Shown here piece by piece: positions 8,830 through 16,079 of a stretch of DNA of 64,000 bases. The stretch is from WLXB01 sp040221475 (lineage in GTDB: Bacteria > Pseudomonadota > Alphaproteobacteria > Rhodospirillales > Rhodospirillaceae), in contig JAVKEJ010000053.1 of assembly GCA_040221475.1 (NCBI GenBank), positions 62,001-126,000 of the forward strand. Direction: 5' to 3'. Numbering within the stretch: the stretch's first letter is position 1; every line of letters begins with the position of its first letter. The notes beneath the pieces are model-generated. The model had not been told where the DNA came from and did no database searches. It was given only the letters and a program-made list of their open reading frames with translations. The position numbers and the translations under genes are program-made.

Positions 8830-10455
8830 CTATCCGGCGATTAGATCAGCAGCTTTCTCGCCGATCAGAATTGCAGTTGCATTGGTATTACCACTGATCA
8901 GATCTGGCATCACAGAAGCATCGGCGATGCGCAGGTTCTTAACCCCACGCACTTTAAGGTCTGGGGTCACGACAGAGTCACCATCGCTGCCCATGCGGCA
9001 GGTGCCCACAGCATGATAGCCCAGAAACGCCGTTTGGCGCAGAAAGTCGGCCCACTCATCATCGGTTTGCACATCTTTTCCCGGCAGACGCTCAGCGACC
9101 CGGTGCGCATCAAAGGCCGGGCTGGACAAAATCCCACGCACCGCGCGGCAGCCTTTGGTGAGCCGAACGAGATCGTCTTCGTTGTCGAACAGGTTGTGGC
9201 TGATCTTTGGACCGGCGGCCGGATCTTTAGAGCGCAAACTGAGGGTGCCGCGCGTTTTCGGATAGGCAATGTTGACCGCAGCTGAAATGGCGGGTTTATC
9301 ATAGGGGATCACGCCATTCTCATCGAAGCTGAAAGCATAAGGGCCGAGTTGCACTTCAATATCAGCAACGGCGTCCGCCGGGTCAGCCTTCATAAACGCC
9401 ACCGCATGAGGGTAGGGACTGGTGGCTGGGCCACGGCCAAACACAAACCAGTTCATCGCATGCATCACAATCTTCCAGCTGTTGATCTCCGTATTAAAGG
9501 TCGATTGGTTGACCTCAATACTGACCATGCCTTCCGGGTGCTCTTGCAAATTTTGCCCGACGCCCGGTGCATCCTGCCGCACCTCAATGCCATGAGACGT
9601 TAACGCTTCAGCCGGGCCGATGCCGTTCAGCATCAACAGTTTTGGCGTGGCCATGGTGCCCGCTGTCAGGGTGACGCCCGCGCGGGCTTTGATGCGCTTT
9701 TTATGTGCGCCTTTGCCATACACAACGCCGGTACAGGTTTTGCCATCAAACACCAACTCCGTGACCATGGCACCGGTGCGGACCGTCAGGTTACTCGGTT
9801 TCTTTCCAGGCCATAGATAGGCGCGTGCAGTATGGTAGCGCCAGCCGCGAGATTGAGTCACCTGGCTGTACGCCACGCCCGCTTGCTCGGCCCCATTGTA
9901 ATCTTCGTTGAACGGCACACCCGCTTCTTTGGCGGCATCGATAAAGACATGGGCGAGGGGGTGCGTGGTCCGCAACCGCGCCACATTCACTGGTCCGCTG
10001 CGGCCTCTGACATGATGATCGCCGACCACCGTGCGTTCCAGGCGTTTCATCACCGGCAGAAGATCGTCGTAGGCCCAGCCGTCGCAGCCGTTGTCGGCCC
10101 AGCGGTTGAAGTCGGCGGCGCGTCCGCGCACATACAACATGCCGTTGATGGCACTCGATCCGCCCAGCACTTTGCCGGCGGGCCAAAGATCGACCCTATC
10201 ATTACGGCTGCGGTCCGGCTCAGCCATGTTCATCCAGTCCAGGCGGGGGTTGCCGATGGCTTTAATGATCGCCGCCGGGACATGAATGAACGGCGAGTAA
10301 TCCCGGCTGCCCGCTTCCAGCAGGAGCACCCGTTCTGTGGGGTGATAGCTGGCCAGACGATGGGCCAAAGCCGAACCCGCAGACCCGCCCCCGACGATCA
10401 CATGATCAAACACCTGATCAAACGTCTGGGTGCGCTGTGTGCTGTCTGATGTCAT
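8830..10455 (-). CDS. GMC family oxidoreductase (choline/alcohol dehydrogenase-like)
   Basis: FAD-dependent glucose-methanol-choline oxidoreductase, 541 residues. FAD-binding GGGSAG is at residues 22-27, and the second GMC signature (GKVLGGSSAINGMLYVRG) is near residue 95. The catalytic pair is H481 (in YHAVGTCRMG) and N523 (in ISGNTNATA), the His/Asn version found in choline-dehydrogenase-like members. It oxidises an alcohol to an aldehyde or further. No signal peptide is present, so it is cytoplasmic. Its start overlaps the LysR stop by 4 bases and a GGAG lies upstream, indicating translational coupling with the regulator. Confidence 0.92.
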   Translation of the reverse strand: MTSDSTQRTQTFDQVFDHVIVGGGSAGSALAHRLASYHPTERVLLLEAGSRDYSPFIHVPAAIIKAIGNPRLDWMNMAEPDRSRNDRVDLWPAGKVLGGSSAINGMLYVRGRAADFNRWADNGCDGWAYDDLLPVMKRLERTVVGDHHVRGRSGPVNVARLRTTHPLAHVFIDAAKEAGVPFNEDYNGAEQAGVAYSQVTQSRGWRYHTARAYLWPGKKPSNLTVRTGAMVTELVFDGKTCTGVVYGKGAHKKRIKARAGVTLTAGTMATPKLLMLNGIGPAEALTSHGIEVRQDAPGVGQNLQEHPEGMVSIEVNQSTFNTEINSWKIVMHAMNWFVFGRGPATSPYPHAVAFMKADPADAVADIEVQLGPYAFSFDENGVIPYDKPAISAAVNIAYPKTRGTLSLRSKDPAAGPKISHNLFDNEDDLVRLTKGCRAVRGILSSPAFDAHRVAERLPGKDVQTDDEWADFLRQTAFLGYHAVGTCRMGSDGDSVVTPDLKVRGVKNLRIADASVMPDLISGNTNATAILIGEKAADLIAG

Positions 10456-11363
10456 CTAATTTGCTCCGGCCAATCTTTAAACACGGCCCTGGTTGCATTG
10501 ATAAAGTGCTCAACGGCAGGGCGCTGGGTTTCTGATCCGCGCAGGATTAGCCCCGAGGCCCGTGTGAAAGGGGTGCCTTTTACAGAAAGCTGCACAATTG
10601 ATCCCTTGGCGATATCCCGCTCCAACAGGTGATCCGGCAACAGGCTGACATACTCACCCGACAGCACCAGCGCATGCATCAGCGACAAGGCATTGGTTTC
10701 AATGGCAGGACGCAGCAGGGTCAGATTATCAGAGGCAAATAAGTCAGCCACCAAAGATGACACATGCAACTGGCGCACCAGCGCCAGGCGGCAATCTCTA
10801 AGATCGGCCATTTCAACTATGTCTTTTTTGGCTAGCGGATGATCGGCCCCGACCACAAAATGCGAACGAATTGTAATCAGCGGTTCGAACAGCAAGCCTT
10901 CATCGGCGGTGCCGGGCGGAAAATTGGAAATCAGCGCTTCTACATGGGCGGTCTTGAGGTCGTTCACCAAATCCTCAAAAAAGCCCTCGGTCACGTTAAC
11001 GGTCAACTCCGGAACCGTTCTTGCGAGCGTCCTCAGCACAGCCGCCATTGGCTGACCCGCAAACAGCGCGGCGACACCGACATTGAGGGAGCCACGTAAT
11101 CCTTTGGCGGTTGCGGTAACGTCCTCCGCCGCGCGTGCCGCTTCATTGAGGATCATTTTGGCTTGGTCATACAGGCGATACCCCGCTTCCGTGGGGATCA
11201 CGCCGCGCGACTGGCGCTCCAGCAGTTGAGCTTCCAGGTCGCCCTCGAGATTCTTAATGCTGCGGGTCAGGGCCGGTTGGGTGATGTTCAGAATCTCAGC
11301 CGCGCCAGAGAGCGTGCCGCACTCCACCACAGCCACAAAATGTCGCAGTTGCTTGAATTCCAT
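10452..11363 (-). CDS. LysR-type transcriptional regulator
   Basis: A 303-residue regulator: winged helix-turn-helix at about residues 1-60 (FKQLRHFVAVVECG, AAEILNITQPALTRSIKNLE) followed by a periplasmic-binding-like effector domain. It is the first gene of the minus-strand run LysR-GMC-MFS-partner-methyltransferase-oxidase and faces the hydrolase-cupin-cyclodeaminase-lyase operon across about 220 bases. It probably controls one or both in response to the pathway substrate. Its DNA-binding half is similar to that of the LysR protein at 38923. Being co-transcribed ahead of its targets is a less common arrangement for LysR genes. Confidence 0.93.
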   Translation of the reverse strand: MEFKQLRHFVAVVECGTLSGAAEILNITQPALTRSIKNLEGDLEAQLLERQSRGVIPTEAGYRLYDQAKMILNEAARAAEDVTATAKGLRGSLNVGVAALFAGQPMAAVLRTLARTVPELTVNVTEGFFEDLVNDLKTAHVEALISNFPPGTADEGLLFEPLITIRSHFVVGADHPLAKKDIVEMADLRDCRLALVRQLHVSSLVADLFASDNLTLLRPAIETNALSLMHALVLSGEYVSLLPDHLLERDIAKGSIVQLSVKGTPFTRASGLILRGSETQRPAVEHFINATRAVFKDWPEQIR

Positions 11364-11458
11364 CAGCCGGTCCCGAATTTACCCATTTAAAAACCGCAGT
11401 GCAGCAGGTGCCGGAGTATGACGACTCTCGGACTATGATCTCAAATGATTTTATTGGG

Positions 11459-11470
11459 TTTATCCATAAA
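11459..11470. promoter_or_regulatory. Candidate LysR operator half-dyad
   Basis: TTTATCCATAAA is an imperfectly spaced inverted repeat (TTTAT-cc-ATAAA) in the divergent region between the LysR gene and the plus-strand operon. A 10-bp palindrome, CCCATATGGG, is also present at 11507-11516. Both are only candidates. Confidence 0.28.
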
Positions 11471-11586
11471 ATAAATGAATGGCAGTATTCGTGCTTTGAA
11501 TTGGTGCCCATATGGGTGAAAAGGCACACTCTAAAAAATACGGGCGAAGGCCCTGGTTGAGACCTCTAACGGATAGTTATGACCAC

Positions 11587-12417
11587 ATGGATATGATCAA
11601 CATTGGGGATGCTGACTTGGCAGTTTGGGTTGAAAACCCACGTACAGATGGGGTTGAAAACCCAGGTGCCGCGCCGGTTTTTCTGGTTTCCGGCCTGGGC
11701 GGACGGGCCGCTTTCTGGTCCGAGCTGGTGCCCGCCCTGTCCGATCAGTTCCAGGTCGTGACCCACGATCACCGGGGCACCGGGGCTAGCACCAAGTCCG
11801 AGATCGCCTATTCCGTACCCCAGATGGCCAAAGATGTGCTCAGCCTTATGGATGCTTTGGAGATTGAGAAAACCGCTATGGTCGGCCATTCCACCGGGGG
11901 GGCCATCGCCCAGCATCTGGCCCTCAACCATGCCGATCGCTTGAGTCGGATTGTCCTCAGCGCCACCTGGGCGGGACCGAGCCCTTATTTTAAAGCCCTG
12001 TTTGATTTGCGCTTGCAGGTGCTGCAAGACTCCGGGCCAGAAGCTTATTTGATGGATGGCATTCTGCGGGCCTATCCGGCGGATGTTCTGACGGACACCC
12101 CCAGCCTGCTGACCGGCACCCGCGAGGAGCGCCTTGCCGCCTTTCCGGGCTTGACCATCGAGGCCGCGCGCATTGCCGCCGTGCAAGGTCACGATTTGCG
12201 CGACCAAGTGTCTAACATTACACTGCCGACCCTGGTGATTGCCGCCGCCGATGATCAAATCACACCGGTTGGTTTTTCCGAAGAGCTGGCCGGTCTTATT
12301 CCTGGCGCTGAAAAAGTGATCCTGCCCCATGGCGGACATTTCGTGCCGCGCGTTTCCACCGCCGCCTATAACGCGGCGGTCGTTTCTTTCTTGACCCAAC
12401 CAGCAACGGAGGCCTGA
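11587..12417 (+). CDS. Alpha/beta hydrolase (RutD / enol-lactonase-like)
   Basis: Cytoplasmic alpha/beta hydrolase of 276 residues. The oxyanion region is VSGLGGR, the nucleophile elbow GHSTGG places Ser at 102, an acid lies at D222/D223 (AAADDQITP) and the catalytic His is at 251 (PHGGHFVP). HDHRGTGAST is typical of 3-oxoadipate enol-lactonase and RutD relatives. I use the ATG at 11587. The frame is open back to 11512, but those 25 residues are basic and lack family similarity. It is first of four genes (hydrolase, cupin, cyclodeaminase-like, lyase), with 2 bases between its stop and the cupin start. It likely cleaves an ester, lactone or amide intermediate. Confidence 0.88.
   Translation: MDMINIGDADLAVWVENPRTDGVENPGAAPVFLVSGLGGRAAFWSELVPALSDQFQVVTHDHRGTGASTKSEIAYSVPQMAKDVLSLMDALEIEKTAMVGHSTGGAIAQHLALNHADRLSRIVLSATWAGPSPYFKALFDLRLQVLQDSGPEAYLMDGILRAYPADVLTDTPSLLTGTREERLAAFPGLTIEAARIAAVQGHDLRDQVSNITLPTLVIAAADDQITPVGFSEELAGLIPGAEKVILPHGGHFVPRVSTAAYNAAVVSFLTQPATEA
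11627..11664 (+). repeat. In-frame 24-bp duplication inside the hydrolase gene
   Basis: GGGTTGAAAACCCA occurs at 11627-11640 and again at 11651-11664. The 24-base spacing keeps the frame and duplicates VENP in the protein (residues 15-18 and 23-26). Each copy is also an inverted repeat (GGGTT-gaa-AACCC). Confidence 0.7.
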
Positions 12418-12419
12418 TC

Positions 12420-12929
12420 ATGGCAACGCAAGTTGATGTTAAAGCACCCTGGTGGACCGTCATCGGCCCCGACGAAGGGGAATCCATTTGGCAGCCCGAG
12501 CCGACGCAAGGGTATGTGACTGTCAATCTGACCCCAGACAATATGCCCTATGACTCGTTCTCTTCAGGCATTCAGGTTTTACCGCCTGGCTGCAATGTGC
12601 GCGAACATGGGCATAGACAGAACCATGAACTGTTATTTGTATACGAAGGGACAGGCCGCGCCGAAATTGAAGACGAGACCTACGACATTGTTCCAGGTTC
12701 GACGATTATGTTCGGTCGCTATGCGCGGCATTTTGTTGAGAACACCGGCGATGTTGATATGAAATTCTTCTGGGTCTTCTTTCCACCCGCGCTGGAGGAT
12801 TGGTTTCGTGCCATCGGCAAACCGCGCACGCCGGGTGAGCCCATGCCGGAAAAATTCTCTCGGCCGGACAATGTCATGGACATCTACAACGGCATGAAGT
12901 TCATACCGCCCCGCCCGGATGCAAAGTAG
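12420..12929 (+). CDS. Cupin-domain protein
   Basis: Single-domain cupin of 169 residues. The first conserved box reads H63-x-H65 followed by H69-E70 (REHGHRQNHE) and the second places H104 in GRYARHFVEN, so a mononuclear metal site is plausible. The aromatic C-terminal third (WVFFPPALEDWFRAIGK) is seen in cupins acting on small organic acids. It starts 2 bases after the hydrolase stop, so translation is probably coupled. It could be a dioxygenase, isomerase or decarboxylase; nothing in the sequence decides between them. Its last codons and stop are duplicated downstream. Confidence 0.85.
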   Translation: MATQVDVKAPWWTVIGPDEGESIWQPEPTQGYVTVNLTPDNMPYDSFSSGIQVLPPGCNVREHGHRQNHELLFVYEGTGRAEIEDETYDIVPGSTIMFGRYARHFVENTGDVDMKFFWVFFPPALEDWFRAIGKPRTPGEPMPEKFSRPDNVMDIYNGMKFIPPRPDAK

Positions 12930-12969
12930 GGCGCGAAAAAAAAGCCCGGATGCAAAGTAGGGCGCGAAA
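12913..12969 (+). repeat. 26-bp duplication of a gene's 3' end and stop codon
   Basis: Two identical 26-base copies, 12913-12938 and 12944-12969, are separated by five A. Each contains the stretch GGATGCAAAGTAGGGCGCG. The first copy holds the last codons and the TAG of the cupin gene; the second is a non-coding echo in the 64-base gap before the next gene. Confidence 0.85.
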
Positions 12970-12993
12970 TAGAAAATTAAGATAGAGAACATT

Positions 12994-13983
12994 ATGTTGG
13001 TTTTAAACAGACAGGCCCTGATCGAAGCGTTGACCCATGCCGAGTGCGTCGAGTTGATGGATGGTGCCATGCGCGCCGTTTCCCGCCGTGAGGTCGAAAT
13101 GCCCCTGCGTCAGTTCATGGCCGTGCCCGGCACCAAGGGCAAGCTGGGCATGATGCCCGGATACATTGGCCAGACGGATCAACAAGAGGCGTGTTTTGGT
13201 ATTAAGGTCGTCAGCAAGTTTCCGCGCGAGCCCGGCAGCCCGCTGTCCAGCCATGTGGGCGCGGTGCTGTTGTTTGAAACCAAAGACGGCATGCCTGTCG
13301 CGCTGATGGATGGCCGTGAGTTGACCGCTATTCGCACCGCCGCCACCACCGCCATGGCCACCCGCACCCTGGCCCGCAAAGATGCCGCCTCGCTCACCTT
13401 TATGGGCTGCGGCGAAGAAGCCCGGCACCACATTCAAGCCATTTTGCCCGTCCGTCCCATCACCAAAATTATCGTCTGGGGCCGCAACGCGGAACGGGCT
13501 CAAAAATTCTGTGACGAACAAACCTTGCCCAATGGCGTGTCCATTGTCGTCGAGCCCGATGCCGAGAAAGCTGCGTCCGAAGCCGAAATTCTGTGCACGG
13601 TCACGTCTTCCACCCAACCCATTCTCAAAGGCGCGTGGTTGCGACCCGGTGTACATGTCAATCTGGTCGGCGCGGCGGTGCGCACCTCCGCCGAAGCCGA
13701 TATTGATGTGGTGAGCCGCAGTAAATTCTACGTGGACTATCTGCCCTCGGCGCTGGAACAGGCGGGCGAGTTGGTCAATGCCATCGCAGCCGAGGTCGTC
13801 ACGCGTGATCATGTGATCGGTGAAATTGGCGCCGTGCTGAATGGCGATGCACCAGGCCGCATGACGGACGACGAGATTACCGTGTATAAGTCGTTGGGTG
13901 TGGCCGCGCAGGATCTTGCCGCCGGCCTGGCCGCCGCAAAGAACGCGGATGAGAGCAACATTGGCCTCGCCTTAGAGTGGTAA
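12994..13983 (+). CDS. Ornithine cyclodeaminase / mu-crystallin family protein
   Basis: NAD(P)-binding enzyme of 329 residues. It has GIKVVSKFP (the substrate-carboxylate lysine region), DGRELTAIRTAA (conserved Arg) and a Rossmann loop FMGCGEEA in place of the common GxGxQA. The region that in true ornithine cyclodeaminase holds the catalytic Asp reads VGAAVRTSAEADID, without the usual GD. The protein is therefore more likely an amino-acid or imine dehydrogenase/reductase, like other family members, than an ornithine cyclodeaminase. It is third in the four-gene plus operon. Reduction of a ketimine or oxidation of an amino acid would fit this setting, but that is inference. Confidence 0.85.
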   Translation: MLVLNRQALIEALTHAECVELMDGAMRAVSRREVEMPLRQFMAVPGTKGKLGMMPGYIGQTDQQEACFGIKVVSKFPREPGSPLSSHVGAVLLFETKDGMPVALMDGRELTAIRTAATTAMATRTLARKDAASLTFMGCGEEARHHIQAILPVRPITKIIVWGRNAERAQKFCDEQTLPNGVSIVVEPDAEKAASEAEILCTVTSSTQPILKGAWLRPGVHVNLVGAAVRTSAEADIDVVSRSKFYVDYLPSALEQAGELVNAIAAEVVTRDHVIGEIGAVLNGDAPGRMTDDEITVYKSLGVAAQDLAAGLAAAKNADESNIGLALEW

Positions 13984-14050
13984 GTGCCTCGCACGAGATT
14001 GGTAAGTGCCTCGCACGAGATTGGAAAGTGCCTCGCACTGGATTGGTAAG
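13981..14050 (+). repeat. 22-bp tandem repeat starting at a stop codon
   Basis: The unit TAAGTGCCTCGCAC plus GAGATTGG begins at 13981, 14003, 14025 (first base pair changed to AA) and, truncated, at 14047: an exact 22-base period. The first TAA is the stop of the cyclodeaminase-like gene. The array fills the space up to the GTG start at 14064. It is too short and has no spacers, so it is not a CRISPR. Confidence 0.85.
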
Positions 14051-14063
14051 TAAGGATTTCTAA

Positions 14064-14885
14064 GTGACGACATTAAAGCAACGTTTGGCGCAGCCCGAAA
14101 TTGTGGCCGCCCCCGGCATCTACGATGCGCTGACCGCAAGTCTGGCGCAAAAAGCAGGCTACGAAGCCGTGTTTGTTTCTGGTTCCGCCGTCGCTTTCAG
14201 CCAACTCGGGCGGCCCGATATTGGTTTGGTCACCATGACCGAAATGGCCCAGGTGGTGGACCGCGTACGCGACCGTGTGGACATTCCTTTGTTTGTCGAT
14301 GCGGATTCCGGGTTTGGTAATTCTTTTCATGTGCGCCGCTGTGTGCGGATGTTTGAACGGGCGGGGGCGTCCGGTATTCAGATCGAAGATCAGATCAACA
14401 CCAAACCCGCCAAAGAGGTCACTCAACGCCCGTTGGTGTCCATTGAAACCATGGTCGGTAAAATCAAAGCCGCGCTGGATGCCCGCACCTCGGAAGACAC
14501 CATCATCAGCGCCCGCAGCGACGCCATGTTTACCGAAACGCCAGAGCAAGCCCTAGAGCGTGCCGTGGCCTATGCGGACGCCGGAGCCGACATGGTGTTT
14601 ATCGAAGCCGTCAACGATGCCGCCGACCGCAAGCGTCTGTGCGACACTTTAACCGACCGCGTGTTTCTGCTGTTCAACCTGCTCAAACCCGGCGCGCTGC
14701 AAGCGCCGACGCCGCAAGACTTGCAAGAGTTGGGCTATGATGTGGTGTTGTTTCCCCAAGCGGTCATCGGTCCGTCCGCCAATGCGGCGTGGCAATCCCT
14801 GAACCAACTCAAAGGCAATAATGTCTCGGCGGATCCTCAAGCGGTGACCGACCTGATCGACGCCGCGCAACAGTCGAAGTGCTAG
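14064..14885 (+). CDS. Isocitrate lyase / PEP mutase family enzyme
   Basis: A 273-residue TIM-barrel enzyme of the isocitrate lyase/PEP phosphonomutase superfamily. The metal-binding DADSGFGN (about residue 77), GIQIEDQ and IISARSDA all match. The active-site lid, which in lyases reads K-K/R-C-G-H, is replaced by NTKPAKEVTQ, so the catalytic cysteine is absent. The protein may be an oxaloacetate-decarboxylase- or hydrolase-like member, not a methylisocitrate lyase. The start is GTG 14064, supported by AAGGAT upstream. It is last in the hydrolase-cupin-cyclodeaminase-lyase operon and probably carries out C-C cleavage of the final 2-oxo or hydroxy acid. Confidence 0.87.
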   Translation: MTTLKQRLAQPEIVAAPGIYDALTASLAQKAGYEAVFVSGSAVAFSQLGRPDIGLVTMTEMAQVVDRVRDRVDIPLFVDADSGFGNSFHVRRCVRMFERAGASGIQIEDQINTKPAKEVTQRPLVSIETMVGKIKAALDARTSEDTIISARSDAMFTETPEQALERAVAYADAGADMVFIEAVNDAADRKRLCDTLTDRVFLLFNLLKPGALQAPTPQDLQELGYDVVLFPQAVIGPSANAAWQSLNQLKGNNVSADPQAVTDLIDAAQQSKC

Positions 14886-15054
14886 CTTCCTGCTGATCAG
14901 ATAACTCTTGTGGGCAGAGATCCTGACCCATGGACCATCTTCAGCAAATGACCACGCGTCGGTCGTGTTACATGAATTGAGCATACGCGCCTTAAATTCA
15001 TACCCTAGCCTGCGGGTCTAACGTCGGAATTTTCGGCGCATACGGGAGGGATTT

Positions 15055-15834
15055 ATGCGTAATTATATGAAAGCCTTGGGCTTGGCGGTTATTTGTTTGT
15101 CGCTGAGTTCACCTCTGCTGGCGGCTGACAAGGTGGTGGTCGTCGGCGGCACCAGCAGCACCGGCATCGCCGCCATCCGCTTGGCCCAGGAGGCCGGCTA
15201 TGATGTGGTTGGCACCACTCGCAGTCTGGAACGGGCCCGCGAACGCTACGGCAGCGATATCAACTGGGCCGTGGTCGACATCAAAGACCCGGCAACCGTA
15301 GCCGCCGCGTTTGAAGGCGCGGATTACATCATCTCGTCCATTGGCTCGCTTGAACCAACGGGCGATAACCGGCCGGAAAACGTCGACTATAAGGGCGTCG
15401 TGAACATGGTCGATGCCGCCATCGCGGCGGGGGTCAAACGGTTCGTGTTAATCTCCTCAGCCGGGGCTGGCGGGGATGTTCGCAATCGCCTCAACTTTAT
15501 CTTCAACAACATCCTGGTGTGGAAGTGGCTGGGGGAAGATTACCTGCGTGACAGCGAAATGGAGTCCGCAATTCTGCGGCCCGGAAACTTAAACGATGAT
15601 CCCGGCGGTGTGACGGGGGTCGATCTGCTTCAAATCGATAGTACGGCAGCGCGGCGGCAAATTCCCAGGGCCGATGTTGCAGCGGTCGCTGTGCATTGTC
15701 TGGAGAGCGTGGATTGTAAAAACAAAACCTTTGAGATGTTCGCCGATCTCGAAGGGCCGGTCGGTCAATGGAAGTCCACGCTGGCCGGGCTTAAGGAAGA
15801 TGACGTCACTATTATGGCCATGCCACAACGCTAA
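15055..15834 (+). CDS. Exported NAD(P)-binding Rossmann protein (NmrA/SDR-a-like), second copy
   Basis: A 259-residue protein with a signal peptide (residues 1 to about 24, ending PLLAA) followed at once by a Rossmann strand and GGTSSTG, the nucleotide-binding loop. VVDIKDPATVAAAFEGADY and RFVLISSAGAGG are typical of NmrA-like / NAD-dependent epimerases, and ILRPGNLNDDP matches the same place in the protein at 809. A strong GGGAGGG ribosome site precedes the ATG. It is monocistronic and followed by a clear terminator. Two such exported proteins within 15 kb are unusual. The substrate is unknown. Confidence 0.83.
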   Translation: MRNYMKALGLAVICLSLSSPLLAADKVVVVGGTSSTGIAAIRLAQEAGYDVVGTTRSLERARERYGSDINWAVVDIKDPATVAAAFEGADYIISSIGSLEPTGDNRPENVDYKGVVNMVDAAIAAGVKRFVLISSAGAGGDVRNRLNFIFNNILVWKWLGEDYLRDSEMESAILRPGNLNDDPGGVTGVDLLQIDSTAARRQIPRADVAAVAVHCLESVDCKNKTFEMFADLEGPVGQWKSTLAGLKEDDVTIMAMPQR

Positions 15835-15856
15835 AGTTTGAGTGACTGCGAGAGTT

Positions 15857-15880
15857 AAAGTCGAGATCAAAGTCGAGATC
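15857..15880 (+). repeat. 12-bp tandem duplication after a gene
   Basis: AAAGTCGAGATC at 15857-15868 is repeated without a gap at 15869-15880, between the gene stop at 15834 and its terminator. The sequence after the stop (TAAAGTTTGAG) resembles the same unit. Confidence 0.6.
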
Positions 15881-15881
15881 G

Positions 15882-15917
15882 AAAGGGCGGTGGCGTTCTT
15901 GTCATCGCCCTTTTTTT
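15882..15917 (+). terminator. Rho-independent terminator
   Basis: AAAGGGCG (15882-15889) pairs with CGCCCTTT (15906-15913), extended inward by TG/CA with one mismatch, and the RNA would end in a run of seven U (15911-15917). It ends transcription of the exported Rossmann gene. Confidence 0.85.
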
Positions 15918-16079
15918 CGTTGATCTTCGCTCTGACGGATTGATCACAGCGATAAATTCATTTGGTGAGACTCTCAGTATTATGATCATGAACGTTTATG
16001 TATGATTTGGGAGTGACTTTATCTTCATCGTGCAGTTGAAACAGGTTGTAGTGTTACACCGTAAAACGAGAGCCTACCT

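Noticed and set aside
13003..13812. A 269-codon minus-strand frame inside the cyclodeaminase-like gene
   Set aside because: Very His/Gly/Gln-rich translation without domains; the opposite strand encodes a recognisable enzyme.
13981..14050. CRISPR-like array
   Set aside because: The 22-bp units are contiguous with no unique spacers and begin with a gene's stop codon; it is a simple tandem repeat.
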